Assembly (NCBI GenBank): GCA_018857735.1
Contig: JABMCL010001056.1
Location: 1,785,001 to 1,849,000 of the forward strand
Direction of reading: 5' to 3'
From: Alviniconcha marisindica
Lineage: Eukaryota; Mollusca; Gastropoda; Provannidae
Length of the DNA: 64,000 bases
In this document: piece after piece, positions 41,846 to 52,716 of the stretch
Layout of the letters: each line of letters starts with the position of its first letter
Numbering within the stretch: position 1 is the first letter of the stretch
Notes under the pieces: model-generated
Told to the model about the DNA's origin: nothing
What the model saw: only the letters and a program-made list of their open reading frames with translations
Database searches by the model: none
Program-made: the position numbers and the translations under genes

Positions 41846-41917
<72 letters not shown>

Positions 41918-43367
41918 TAAGGACTGTATCAAGATTACTATTGCCATTTCCGCTTATTCACAGACACAACATGTAAATGTTCAAATTTTCTTTCATGGAA
42001 GAGAGCAGCAAACACGCTAAAATCTGTACAATTTGTGCAGGCAAACCACTACGTGCGAGGACTGTGCTGGGTACTGCGATACTACTATCAGGTTCGTGCC
42101 TCTTTTCTAAACTGGTGAACAGAGATTGAATGAGATCATAAATGGATAACAGTATTGGACATTGGTGGTGGCAGAATGTCACTCTTCAGATACCTGAAAA
42201 GCATTCAGATGTGACTACTCAGCTGCACATGTCTTACAAACGTAAAAAAGAAAAGAAAAATCTCAGATATTAGAGCCAAGATACGGCCATGTTCGGTGGG
42301 GGGGGGGTGGGGGGGGGGTGGGGGTATTACTTTTGACTCGAAAAACATGCTTCAAAAGGTCTATTCACTTCACACTCACTGTCATTTTGAAATGTGAGGT
42401 GAAAGAAATAGGAGAATGAGCTATTACTGTTTTTTGACAGGATTGTTTGAAACAGCACCCCCCCACCCTAAAAAAAAATTCCCTCTTTATTTCAGTCTAG
42501 TATGTGTGCTAGTTTTTCAAGGAATATAAGAATAAGCTCTTGTTGTCATTTAATATTGTTTGAAACAGAAACAGTCCAAACTTTTTTCATCTTGGCTTCA
42601 GCGATAGCATCTGTCAATTTTCCATGGGTCGGTGGGGGTGGAGAGGGTTTGCTGTTTATTTGTTTGTGTGAGTGTGTAACATTGATTCTGTAATTTTTAT
42701 CTTAGGGTTGTGCATCCTGGAAATGGTACTTTCCATACCACTATGCTCCCTTCGCCTCTGACTTTGTCAACATTGGTGACCTCTCCAACGACTTTGAGAG
42801 AAACACAAAGCCCGTAAGTTTTGAGAATTGAGATGTTGATCAGTGAGTCTGGTGTGGAATTGATCTGCCGCTTTTGTAAACCTTTTGCTCAAATACACAT
42901 TCAGAAGACCTGCTGTTACTAACAGTATTAGGTTTAACCGTTGTGGCACCAACCCAACAGCGATCGTATCGCTCAGTGATTGGTAGTCTGTTTGAAAGTT
43001 GATTCACTGCATGAATAAAACGACCAAAATGGTGATTATAATTTTGTGTTCTGTCCCTGAGTGTCAGCCTGACAGCCAAAGATATTAAGCCCCATTTGCA
43101 TGGCTGATTTATGCCAGGAAGCCCTGAACACTCTGTCTCGAACAGGCCCCGTTGTGATTAGTTTCTACCTGTTTGCAGTTCCAGCCCATGGAGCAGCTGA
43201 TGAGTGTGTTTCCTGCTGCCAGCAGGAAACACCTGCCCCCGACCTGGCAGACGCTTATGTATGATCCTGTGAGTACTCGTCATTTGTCATGTTTGTCTTA
43301 AATAATAAATAAATAAATAATCAAAGTATTTGTAAAGCACAAAATCTTGTCCATAGAGACTATTCTA

Positions 43368-43442
<75 letters not shown>

Positions 43443-46400
43443 CACCTGCACACATAAGCATTCTGACACTACAAAGCTTAATTTACACAGCTTAGAGACT
43501 TGAGATGGATGAAGACAACAGCATGGAACAGAAAACATGGCAGGACTACAGCTTTGTGAAAAGAGATGTTTGGAGGTTACATTTGAATGAGTCCAGAGAG
43601 GGTTTCCGAAGGAGAAGAAGGGGAAGGTCATTCCATGTAGATGGACCGAAAACAGAATGAAAAGAATCTGGAGGCTGAGAGTATCGTAAGCAGAGTGGAG
43701 AGTACGGGAGGGTGTGTAAAGTTGAAGACAGTCACATAGATAAGATGGAGCAGTGCCTGTGATACGTTTATGGCAGAGAGTGTTTAACTTGTAGTGAATC
43801 CTTTCACTCGCTATTCTTTTACCTTGCGTGTTTTATTCAGTCATAGTGAGACATTGTTTTGTAGTCATTCTAATGAGTGGAGGGGGTGGGGAGATGCGTC
43901 AGCAGCTGCTGCATGTGTGTATAATTATAGTGGATGTGAAATGTTTTTAGCATTGTTGTATGAATACAATAACATAGAACTTTTTCCGATTTTATTCAGT
44001 GTTATGATTTTGTTGTTGGTACTGTACAGTGCTGTGAGCTCATATTTTTCAGAGTGTAGCACTATATAACGGTTACTATTATCGTGAAGGGAACACATTA
44101 TTGCAGATCATTACTGCTAAGTTCATGTTTGGCACACACAGGAGTCTCCCATCATCGACTTCTACCCCACCAACTTCAAGATTGATCTGAACGGCAAGAA
44201 GTACGCCTGGCAGGGCGTGGCCTTGCTGCCTTTTGTGGACGAAGCACGTCTCCACGAGGCCCTGAAGGAGGTCTACCCAGATCTCACCGAGGCAGAGAGT
44301 AAGTGTAGGGCATGGCAGGCTCTGTCGTTGATGAGGCCACAGCGGTGCCACCACGCGATCATCTCTGGGCAATCATGTGTTCATTCATGTGTTCATTCAC
44401 TCTGTGGTGATACTTGATTTATGCATTTGAGCTCATTCAGTTACATTATGTTAACACTCACATTCCACCCCGCCCCCACCCCCACCCCTTTCTCCATCCC
44501 TGGTCCCGCTTACTGACAATTTAGTATGTGCTCAGATGAGCTGTACATTTAGACTTACTTTTTTCCTCACTCCAGTGATGTGTGATTTCATAAATTCACA
44601 GGAGTGTGTGATTGGATGCCTGAGCGAGTGCATTTATGTATGTGTGTGTGCGCGATACTGTGCACTGTTTAACACATACTTTGGTGTGTATAAGTATGTT
44701 TAGTAAGTGGGTTTCGTTGTCTGGTTTAATATTAAAAAAATGAATAATGTACTCATAAGCCACATATACTTTGGATTCTGAAAGTATCTAGGGAGTGTTT
44801 CATTGTCCAGTTTAATCATTTTTTGGATAATGAAACTGTTCTCACAAACCAGACAGTAAGTTTAATACAGCAGACAATTAAATTATTTTGTATTTTGTGG
44901 AATGCGTAATTACATTTCCACCAACAAATAATTGGTGTTGTGTAGTTTAGGTTTTGTGCCAAGCTTAAAGCATTGCATTTTGTTTTTGACAGGAAAGCGC
45001 AACATTCTGGGTGCTGACAGGCTGTTCCTTGGAGCTAACCACCCGGCCTACAGCTTCTTTGAGGGACTGTACGAGGGGGGTGGACCACAGACCAGAGAGC
45101 AGGTGTGTTTTTGTGTCTGACTTCGTCTGTCTGTCAGTGTTTTGTATGTCTGTGTGTGTATGTATCTTTAACAGTGTGTGTGTCTTTCTGTCTGTGATGG
45201 TGGGTGTGTCTGCATTTTTGTCTGTCTGTGACAGTATGTCTGTGTCTGTGTGCATGCAGTTGGAGCAAAGCACAGTTGGTGTGTGATCGTGTGTGTGTAG
45301 GTCTGCATTTTTGTCTGTCTCACTCTGTGGCAGTATGTGTGGAGCACATACGGGCTTTTCCAGCACACTCAGGGTATGATTGGTAACATCCCTGACCTGA
45401 TGTTCGGTTTGGTTGCAGGCTATTCAGATAGCTACCCAGCACACGCAGGGAATGGCAGGCACAGTCTGGTGCGACCCCACTCGCGTCGAGACGGGAGGGT
45501 AAGCTTTTATTTCTCCGCATACCCCATTTGAACAGGGTGCGACTGCTGGCATTGAGGGGCAAACTTGGCCGCAAGTTTTGTGCAATATGAGCTTAGATAA
45601 ATAGTATTTTGACAGTTACCTTGGTTTGTCATCAGCACAATGAGTTGCTGTGAGGTCTGCAGGTTATTGTGTCTGGATGTAAACTGGTAGTGAAGTAACA
45701 GAAAAGAATATGCGTACATCTGCAGTTAAGCTGCAGTGGGGATGAAGGAGTAAAGCTATGTGTGTCTGAGCCCTTGGCAACTCCCTCTTTTCAGAACAGA
45801 TTAGAAATCAAGCAGAGGCAGTCTTATCAGAGGCTAAGTAAGTTGGTGTTTTACGCCCAGTCAACCCGTGTGGTTATATCAGGACGATCTTGTCGGAGGG
45901 GTGGTCCTTAGTCTTGGGTTCATTGACAGAAATGTAGATCTTTAAGTTTCAGAAAAAGCAGTTTTTAAGGAGTGGGTAGTCTGTAAAAAGGGCTCTTGTT
46001 CATCAGGGTGGTCTCTCATGATGGTGGTCTTTCATCAGGCTTGTCTGTTAAATAATAATAATCATAGTGGGGTCTTAGACAAGTTAGAGTGTAATAATAA
46101 TTATAGTGGGGTCTTAGAGTTTCTGAAATGAGCCCTAGGCACATACATTTCAAAATCAAGTAAAAAAAAAAAAAAAAATTCAAACAACATCAAAACACAA
46201 TATTGACATGCACAAATTCATCATCAAGCATCAGCCCCCATCCCAATGTAGACACTCCCATGCATGCATGCACGTAAATGTGTTATTACAATATTAGGGT
46301 GGTCTTTCATCGGGGTTGTCTCTCATGAGGGTGGTCTTTGATAAGGGTTGTCTCCCATCAGGGTTGCCTGTTATCAGGGTTCTCTCCATCTCTTCAGGGT

Positions 46401-49263
46401 GGGCTTTCATTGATGTTGTCTCTCATCAGGGTGGTCGCTCACGGGGCACCCACTGCATTAGGAGGATGTGTGATATCAAAGTTGATCACGACGGTCCATT
46501 TTCCTGTGTGTTTGCTTGCTGCAGGATGGTGATGTCCCCTCTGGATGTTCTGGAGGACCTGCCCAACAACAGAACCATCTGGTGAGTTCGCTGGGCATCC
46601 CAGATGCTTCACTGGCACAGCTCAACACCTCTGTCAGGCCACTTCTGGCCTCTGTACAGTTGTACTCATGTCTTTTGAAAAGATAGCATTGTGTGTGTGT
46701 CCCTTTCTTTTTTGTGTTGTTGTTGATGGGAAACGTCAGTGGGATTTCTCATGTATTTATTTATGAATGACCTTTTACCTGCTGCTGTTGTAATCTAATG
46801 ATGTTTTATGATTGGAGTGAATGTGTGATGAGTGTACTTGGCACCACAAAACATTCCTAGTGCAATCGTATTGACACTTGGCAAAAAAGTTTTAGTTTTG
46901 TTTTTGTTTTTATGTATGTAATTTGCACCAAATGCATGCACTTTTTTTCTTCTAATATAGCATGTATGTTTGAGTTTAGAGATAAACTGATCTTCTTCTG
47001 TTTGTGTGCAGCATACAGTACCATGATCCCGTTTTTGATGCCAACTTCTTGTTCAAAGCTAAGACCTTGCCGGGGGCAACGTAAGTTTGGTCCTTAAGGC
47101 CAGATTTCTGCTATGATTTTTTCAAGGGTTTTTAAACTGATCAGTTTTGGGGCCCCCAAAAACTTATCAGTCTGTTTAGGAGTATTTAGATGTGACACTA
47201 GAGGAAGAGGAAACATTCCTCCCTTCCCCCCTCTCTCCCTGTCCCTAATAAGCCTTATGGTTTCTGTGGACATTAAGCACCATGATTACTTACTGGATAG
47301 GAAACTGCTGATATAGCACTTCTGTGTAAGCCTGTGGTTGTTACGATCCCACACAGTTACACTGCTCAGTGGCAGATTGTAACAGTCGTAACAAAATCAG
47401 TGAGTATTCTCCTGTTCTTCTACACTGTTCTAGCATCACATCTTAATACCTTGAAACGGACTGGAACATTTCAACTAAGGCTGATCAGTTTATAAAAACA
47501 AACATCGTCAGAAAAAAGCATTTGCTAAATCCAGGCATGGGAATTGTCCATGAAATCGCTAATTTTCGTCGCAGTGAAACTGACTTTCCATGGGGGGAAA
47601 AATTGTCTGTGGGAAAAAGAAATCAGCAGGACAAAAAAGAACGAAAAAAGGAAGCATCAGTTTTAGTTCTGCACTGAAAACCCGCGAAACATATAGAGTG
47701 CATTCACATGTGGCTATCGCCCCACATCTTGGTCGTGTAATTGTGAACACAGTCACTTGCTTTTACTCTCGTGGGCTGGCAACATGCTTGAGTGCAGTCA
47801 TGCTTACATGCTTATGCGCTATGTTTCGGCTAAGAAAAAGTGAATGTTATGAAAGTTTTGAAAGGAAGATTTTCGGGGGGGAGGAGGGACTAGATTTCAG
47901 AGTTTTTCTTTTGAATTAATTCCCATGCCTGTAAATCCTGCGAAATGCATTCTGTCATACAGATCTGGACTTTTTCGCATCTAGTAAACACATGGAGTTT
48001 AAGTAGTTACATGAAAGGGGGTTATTTTTCATTAAACACACATTTTTCTACATATTTGTGACCCTTTAATTAAAACGCATTCTATCATACAGATCTGGAC
48101 ATTTTTGCACAGTCTCATGGGGTTTGAATATTTGCATGAGAGGGTTTTCTTTTTAGCTAAAATGCATTTTTTTTGCATATTGTGACCCTTGGGTACTTCA
48201 CTTCTGTTGTTTTTGACTCAGGTTCCCAGCACGCACACTGAAGCCGGAGGACTTCAACCAAAACAACCCCAACCAGCGATATCGTCCTCAGCTGGGCTTC
48301 CAGCCTAGCAGTGGTTACAGGGGAAATTCAGATGTGTCTGCTGCCATTCGCATGATCAGGTATGAAGCCTCTCAAAACTGGCTGCTGATCTTATTATTTA
48401 ACCCCTTCACTGCCGCAGCCTGTAAAATTTCTGGGCTGGAAGATGCACAGACATGCCTGCAAACAGTACATTTTACGCTCGTATAGCATCTACTTTCAGT
48501 GCTATGTGTTTCAATGAAAATCTTTTCATATTCCAGTTTGAAAAAGAAGAGAGAAACAGTTAAGGGTTTCAAACTTTGTACTTTTAATAGTCGTTTTCAA
48601 ATGACATGGCAGTGAAGGGGTTAAGCTTAACAAACCAAAGAATTTTTGTGATCATAATGTTAAAGATGCAAACTGGAGTTATTCATAGTGCTCCCAATTT
48701 TATTTATTTTTTCTTCTCAACATTAAGCTCATAGTTTGGCATGCCTGACATAATGTTCAGTCTTTCAGTTCTTTTATCATCATTCTGTCAAGTCCAGATT
48801 TTGCAATGTGCAATTCGGTCAGTGGAAACAGTATGAGAGGGGAATAATAAAAAACAGTCATTTTAATTACCAAAAGTGACTTCACCCACGCACCCCTTTG
48901 TGGAACAAAGTTTTATCATTTTTATTTGTTTTAGTGGTTGTTTTAGTGTTGTTTGTTGGTTTTTTGAAGGGGTCAGTATATTAGAATTGCCTTTGTTTGT
49001 AAGTCAGTCCTTGATGCCTTTTCATCCAGGTGATTTCTTCTGAACCCTTTTGCAGCCAAACGGTCTTGGTGAGGGATCCTCACAAGATTAGTTTCTGCGC
49101 AAGTGCTGAAGCTGTCAGCCGAACCTTTCGCAGCTCTCGAATGGGGGAATAATCATAATGAGTCCGCTTGTGTTGTGTGTGTTTGACAGAAACACGACAG
49201 GAATGCAGGGACAGGGCTTTGTGATGTCCTCACAGAGCATGATGCCCACCTACAACCCATACC
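23941..49263 (+). CDS. XRN2: 5'-3' exoribonuclease 2, 29 exons, C-terminus missing
   Basis: Nuclear exonuclease that degrades 5'-monophosphate RNA in transcription termination and rRNA processing. Exon ends (+): 23941-24015, 25687-25814, 26803-26914, 28199-28260, 29029-29140, 29804-29966, 30442-30492, 30902-30919, 31499-31588, 32066-32115, 32378-32503, 33400-33479, 33961-34018, 34403-34460, 35198-35247, 35814-35861, 37104-37145, 38982-39172, 41141-41225, 42041-42091, 42706-42813, 43179-43268, 44142-44298, 44993-45102, 45419-45498, 46525-46581, 47012-47080, 48222-48359, 49190-49263. All phases agree over 2533 nt. Visible motifs: [15 protein letters not shown] start, [10 protein letters not shown] (D54), [12 protein letters not shown] phosphate pocket, [21 protein letters not shown] (D234, D236), a CX2CX4HX4C zinc knuckle (C264-C277, present in XRN2 and not XRN1) and [11 protein letters not shown] (D345). 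The last exon ends in phase 1 with donor gtgagt. Human XRN2 has 950 residues, so roughly 100 C-terminal residues are not found. Confidence 0.97.
24328..24358. repeat. Poly-C tract in XRN2 intron 1
   Basis: A run of about 20 C, one A, then 7 more C in the first, 1.67-kb intron of XRN2. The rest of that intron shows only a SINE-tail remnant near 24926-24960 and a poly-G run near 25400. Confidence 0.9.
26028..26240. repeat. Tandem duplication in XRN2 intron 2
   Basis: 'gattgatttact', 'gatagattggtt', 'ggttatggag' and 'gagtctgtgactgtctctct' occur twice, about 130 bp apart, directly before the TIR element. Confidence 0.75.
26250..26745. mobile_element. Non-autonomous DNA transposon with 24-bp TIRs
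   Basis: The terminal sequences 'aagtaaacatgccagatctg' and 'cagatctggcatgtttact' are inverted repeats matching in about 23 of 24 positions. Inside, two tandem diverged halves share 'atcatattgt', 'ggtctgg' and 'gaagcaag'. No coding capacity; no clear target-site duplication, so the superfamily is open. Confidence 0.75.
27990..28133 (+). repeat. Dispersed intron repeat, copy near exon 4
   Basis: The stretch starts 'ctctgtcatacagatctgg' and ends 'gcatatttgtgaccc'. It matches the tandem dimer at 47940-48192. It ends 65 bp before the exon 4 acceptor. Confidence 0.75.
28788..28865. repeat. CT microsatellite in XRN2 intron 4
   Basis: A (CT)n tract followed by CA repeats. Confidence 0.95.
30902..30919 (+). 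other. XRN2: 18-nt microexon (XRN2 exon 8)
   Basis: Bounded by 'gttgcag' and 'gtaagt', phase 1 on both sides. It completes Ala235 and encodes Asp-Leu-Ile-Met-Leu plus the first base of Gly241, i.e. the second catalytic Asp (D236) of the CGADADLIMLG motif. Skipping it would keep the frame but remove a metal ligand. Confidence 0.92.
31151..31378 (-). mobile_element. TTAA-flanked MITE, degraded copy
   Basis: Starts TTAA followed by 'ccctttcactgcc', then matches the reverse complement of 48402-48620 for most of its length ('gaaagtagatg', 'actgtttgcaggc', 'cagcccagaaattttacagg'). The right end is eroded ('ggggcagtagtttt'). It lies in XRN2 intron 8. Confidence 0.75.
32815..33043 (+). mobile_element. 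3' end of a non-LTR retrotransposon
   Basis: A frame encodes [12 protein letters not shown], resembling the C-terminus of LINE open reading frame 2. It is followed by 'aaagcgccctgtgctgcca', 'gggcgctctagaaatcctc' and a short (att)n tail. A 5'-truncated, immobile copy in XRN2 intron 11. Confidence 0.65.
34137..34198 (+). mobile_element. SINE tail fragment
   Basis: 'gccctgatataacca', 'ttggctgggtgtaaaa' and 'attacttact': a single copy of the tail that is amplified at 39259-40968. Confidence 0.6.
34461..34580 (+). repeat. 36-bp tandem repeat containing the exon 14 donor
   Basis: Three full units and part of a fourth begin at 34461, 34497, 34533 and 34569. Each starts with a donor-like string: gtgagttcag, gcaagttcag, gtgagttcag, gtaagttcag. 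The first is the exon 14 splice donor. The reading frame of exon 14 stays open through all units. Confidence 0.9.
36060..36165 (+). mobile_element. SINE body fragment
   Basis: 'gtcgaggtgg', 'gtcctaacgagcc' and 'tttccgtggacgtaaag' match 6225-6370 and the body of the SINE at 12825. The rest of the long intron 16 (35862-37103) holds a TA tract near 36954 and nothing else recognised. Confidence 0.55.
37159..37607. repeat. 91-bp minisatellite after XRN2 exon 17
   Basis: Five copies at exact 91-bp spacing (37159, 37250, 37341, 37432, 37523) starting 'gtttcctgtcctgcttatgt'. Copies differ by only a few bases, so the array is young. It begins 14 bp past the exon 17 donor. Confidence 0.95.
38630..38713. 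repeat. CT microsatellite in XRN2 intron 17
   Basis: A (CT)n tract with CTGTCT interruptions, about 270 bp before the exon 18 acceptor. Confidence 0.95.
39259..40968 (+). repeat. SINE-tail minisatellite, about 21 copies of 82 bp
   Basis: The unit contains 'gacagattgtctacactggc', 'caccctgatataaccgtact', 'ggttgactgggcgtaaaaca' and 'ccaagttacttact'. The period varies from about 77 to 88 bp through small indels. The second half of the unit equals the dispersed SINE tail. It fills most of XRN2 intron 18. Confidence 0.95.
41850..41915. repeat. CT/CA microsatellite in XRN2 intron 19
   Basis: CTGTCT and CT repeats followed by CA. Confidence 0.93.
43372..43440. repeat. CA microsatellite in XRN2 intron 22
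   Basis: A (CA)n tract with one interruption. The rest of intron 22 to 44141 holds nothing recognised. Confidence 0.95.
45838..45885 (-). mobile_element. SINE tail fragment, reverse orientation
   Basis: 'gtaagttggtgttttacgcc' and 'cagtcaaccc...ggttatatcagga' are the reverse complement of the SINE tail unit. Confidence 0.65.
47200..47296 (+). mobile_element. SINE 3' region fragment
   Basis: 'ccctgtccctaataagcct', 'tggtttctgtggacatta' and 'agcaccatgattacttact' match the 3' part of the SINE at 12825-13155. Confidence 0.75.
47940..48192 (+). repeat. Dispersed intron repeat, tandem dimer before exon 28
   Basis: Two diverged units, 47940-48067 and 48068-48192, each with 'catacagatctgga' and ending 'catatttgtgaccctt'. 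They are related to 27990-28133. The second unit ends about 30 bp from the exon 28 acceptor. Confidence 0.8.
48398..48624 (+). mobile_element. MITE with TTAA target duplication
   Basis: The 219-bp element 48402-48620 has inverted ends 'ccccttcactgcc' and 'ggcagtgaagggg' and is flanked by TTAA on both sides. TTAA targets and CCC-starting ends are typical of piggyBac-type transposons. Non-coding; it lies in XRN2 intron 28. Confidence 0.8.
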
Positions 49264-49365
49264 GTGAGTACTGCTTTGTGTCCTGTTCTTACTGGTCAGG
49301 TTCACCCTTTTTCCAGCTGGCGCCTGCGTGTGCAAGCAGGGTCGTGCTGCAGTGCCTGTAACAAA

Positions 49366-49503
49366 ATCAACACACGAGGGAATTAATTAGCACTTGAAAT
49401 ACGGCACACAAGTACAACAACAAAGACGTAACACTCACCTGGCATGGGTGGCATTACTTGTGTTACGTATTTCGAGTGCTAATCAACTCCCTTGTGTGTT
49501 GAT
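49366..49503. repeat. Foldback element, 49-bp arms
   Basis: The arms 49366-49414 and 49455-49503 are inverted copies with a few mismatches, starting 'atcaacacacgagggaatta' and ending 'aactcccttgtgtgttgat'. A 40-bp spacer separates them. A one-armed relative is at 12502-12610. It begins about 100 bp after the last XRN2 exon found. Confidence 0.88.
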
Positions 49504-49589
49504 TCTGCATGAGCGCTCTCGGCCTCGTTCTGTTTCAGATTCGTGCCTGTAACAGTTTGGTGAGGCTGGGATTGTTGGTTGGTAGGCCA

Positions 49590-49760
49590 ATCTTGCTTAA
49601 CACCGAGTTGTCTCCAAAGAGAAACTGGTGGTGACTGAGATCCCAGGAGGTGGGTCTATCAACCACCACTTTTGAAGAGAAAGGAGAGCTCAAACTGAAT
49701 CTAACCGAGATTGTTCTGTTGACCAGCCTAATGCCTTACCGCTAGGTCAAACTGGTTCAC
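49590..49760 (-). mobile_element. tRNA-derived SINE, minus strand
   Basis: Reading the minus strand: A box 'tgacctagcgg' (49739-49749) and a decayed B box 'ggttagattca' (49696-49706), followed by 'gctctcctttctcttcaaaa', the same order as in the SINE at 12825. Its tail is not preserved. Confidence 0.75.
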
Positions 49761-52690
49761 TGATTAGGCTGGAATTCAAGAAATGTGGTTTTCATTCTCA
49801 GAGCAAGGCTGGATACCATGAATTTTCAGTGAAAGTGGCATGTTCTGAGTCTAGCCCGTTCCATTTTTGTGTGTGTAAAGGGAGGCAACAATCCGCAGTC
49901 ACATTTCGTGGATTACGTCCCTTGCACTGCTGGTGCGATTTTCTGGGGGAGACTATTTTGTTTTTGTTTCAAGAGCTGTTTTATTATAATCATGGTGTTA
50001 CACTGCACTACAAATGTTCCTGTTTTAGGTCTGACAGTTCACTTCCACTGTTTCCAAGTTTGATTTTGATTTTCCTATGCTGCCTACATAGATTTTTACA
50101 GCTGGAAAACACAAGCTCAACACAGCAATGACATTTTTACTATGCATTTTATACAAACGCTTCTCCTCTTCCCCAAATCATCTTGCCTGCAGTGGACAGA
50201 GCAGTAGTATTGCTGTCACAATGCAGTGTCAGGCCTGCTCACACAGAACCGTGATTTCAAGTTATTGCAGACAGTGCTTTCCTGAAGCGAATCAGGCCAG
50301 CATTTTTTTGGCCACCACTGACATTCATTTGACTGGCAGACATCCGGAACAGGCTTTTCTTGGCCGAGACGTCATTGACGGGGAGTGGACGGCCAGGAGC
50401 TGTCTCGGGAAGACTGCATTGTTTGTAAGTGGACACGAGTCTACACAGGGGGTGGTTTGCTGGGTCAGGGGTTTGTTTCGCGGTTCAATTCGGGGCTGAT
50501 TTGGCGCTAGTTTTCCACACTTTAGCTGTCAAGGCTCGCTGTCAGTGTGATGGGTACGTACGGTATGAAGTGCCTCCGAGTCGCCTTCTCTCGCCTGAGC
50601 AGGGGGAGGCTGCCTGCTCTAATTACCTCCCCTGTCGCAACGCGCCGGGCTGTGATCCGTTATTATTTCTGAAGTCCTGCATCCTCTCCGCGTGTGTGGA
50701 CAGTTTCTAATTGGTGCTTCAGTCTCCCTAGAGTTGTCTTTGCATGTAATGAACTTGCAGAGCGCTGGCGATTCTTTTTATGAGTCGGGGGACAGGCTTG
50801 ACAGGGAGGAGGAGGGGAAGCAGGGAGAGAAGGGACGGCTTCTTTGTCGTCCTGTTGGAGGCTGGGTGGCTGGAGAGCCCTTGTCACTCCGCCGTCCTGT
50901 CACCCCTACCCCGCACAGCTGATGTAGTTAGAGGTCTATAGCTCCACATCGTTATAACGCTCCATGGCCAGCGCCTTACAGGGGGGCTTCATTACAAAGC
51001 TACCGCCAGGCAACAGACTCGTGAATGTGTCGTCTGTTTACTGCCGTAAGCTCCCAAATTGTGAAGTCTGGTGGGATTCCAGTCCACAACCTTCTGATCT
51101 TTATTTTCAAATGCTGTCCAGTATGCGACAGCAGCATGCACATTATAACTCAGTTATTTACATTTTGTAGAATTGTTCATCGCCTGTCATACATGTATGA
51201 TGTACTGCCAATCTGTGTTTCCATCAGCAGATCACTGCAAGAGTGGTGGTGGAAACTGGTCTGTTGCCCTGAGCTATAGTAATGGTCACGTATATTGCAG
51301 GGGCTACTGTTGTCGTTTTTCTTGGTTGGCCCATAGCATTTGAAGAGGGGTTAGTTGTCCCATTTAATCTTTAGAATTTAAAAAAGAGTTGGCCCTAAGA
51401 TATTGAAGAATTTAATCATCTCATGTTTGTTTGTAGACCCTTAGATTTTAAAAGGTTATTGTCTTTTTTGTGAATGGTTGTCATTGATTATGAAGGAGTT
51501 ACTTGGGAATGTCTCATTCTTGTTTGTAGACCCTTGGATTTTAAAAGTTTGCTGTTGTTCTTGTTTTTCTCTCTCCTTTTTTTCTTTCTTTATTTTTATA
51601 CATTTGTAATAAAGCTAGAGGGTGTACTGGAATCACCATGTATTTGTGTGTGTGTCCAGGCTTCATCTAGAAGATGTCTTCTGAACTGCTCAGTTTGTTT
51701 TCTGAAAGGACTTTTAAGAGTCTTACACTATAGTTTTATAGTCATAGATTTTAATGGGGTGACATTAAGATTCTAACTTTTGTGTGGGTGGCTCCAAAAC
51801 TGGAAAGAGGTTGGTCATCTCATTTTTTCATTAAACTCTCAGATTCGTAAGACATAGGTCATCTTAATTTGGTCATTGGACCATGAGAGTTTTAGGAGGT
51901 TGGTCATCTCATTTTTCTCAGATGTTCAATTTTCGGAAAATTGTGCTTTATTCAGTGCATACAAACGTACAAAACAGAAGCATGGAATGGCTGGCTTTTG
52001 TGGAGACTGGTATGGAATATTGTGAACCAGCAGAAGAAACTTTTTTTCTTTCTTTTTTTTTGGTGTGTTTTGTTTGTTTGTTGCTGTCAGTTGTTATTGA
52101 AAAGCAGAATGCTGTTTCCCTGGTTCTCTTGTTTGTGAAATCAGCTGTTTAACTATACATAGGTCTTTATTTGGGAACAGGTTGTCTGAAAACTGAGAAT
52201 CATGTTGACTTTTTCTTACAGCTAACCTTTTTCACACGTGAAGAAGATGCTGGTCAAACAGTGCTTCGGCTTATGTGAGCTTTTGTCATCTTGGTCAAGT
52301 GCGTGTGTGTTTATAACTCGAGTGGTATTTTTGGACATCGGCCTTTGTTTTGCTTTAACAAATCCTGTTCCAACATAAAATGTAAAGCAGACTCACACTT
52401 GCGATTGGATGCGTGGTATTTGACCTTGATATGACCTTCTCGGCGACCAGCCTTTTTAACTTGGTATCAAGTAACCAATGTGGGTCTTGCTCGAGTTGCT
52501 CATTGCCAGTCAAATGGAGTCGTGTGTCTTGGGCGAGTAGCTCATCTTAACTTGCTGCTAACCGAGTTGGTGTGTATCTTCATTGAGAGCTGTTACCCCA
52601 CCCACCCACCTCCCGCCATCCTCCTGGTAACGTTCCCGCCGTCAGTCAGCTGTGTGCAGGCATGCTTTGCATAGGACCGCTGTCTTTCCC
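49761..52690. other. No gene recognised
   Basis: T-rich sequence with weak direct repeats between about 51426 and 51930 ('tgtttgtagacccttgga' twice, 'ggttggtcatctcat' twice). The stretch 50330-50930 is more GC-rich but shows no phase-1 XRN2-like exon and no long conserved frame. Confidence 0.5.
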
Positions 52691-52716
52691 AGGTGGCGTC
52701 TCATTTGTTCCTAGGT

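Noticed and set aside
45335..45390. Duplicated copy of exon 25
   Set aside because: Only about 20 bp ('cagcacactcagggtatg') resemble the exon; too short to support a duplication.
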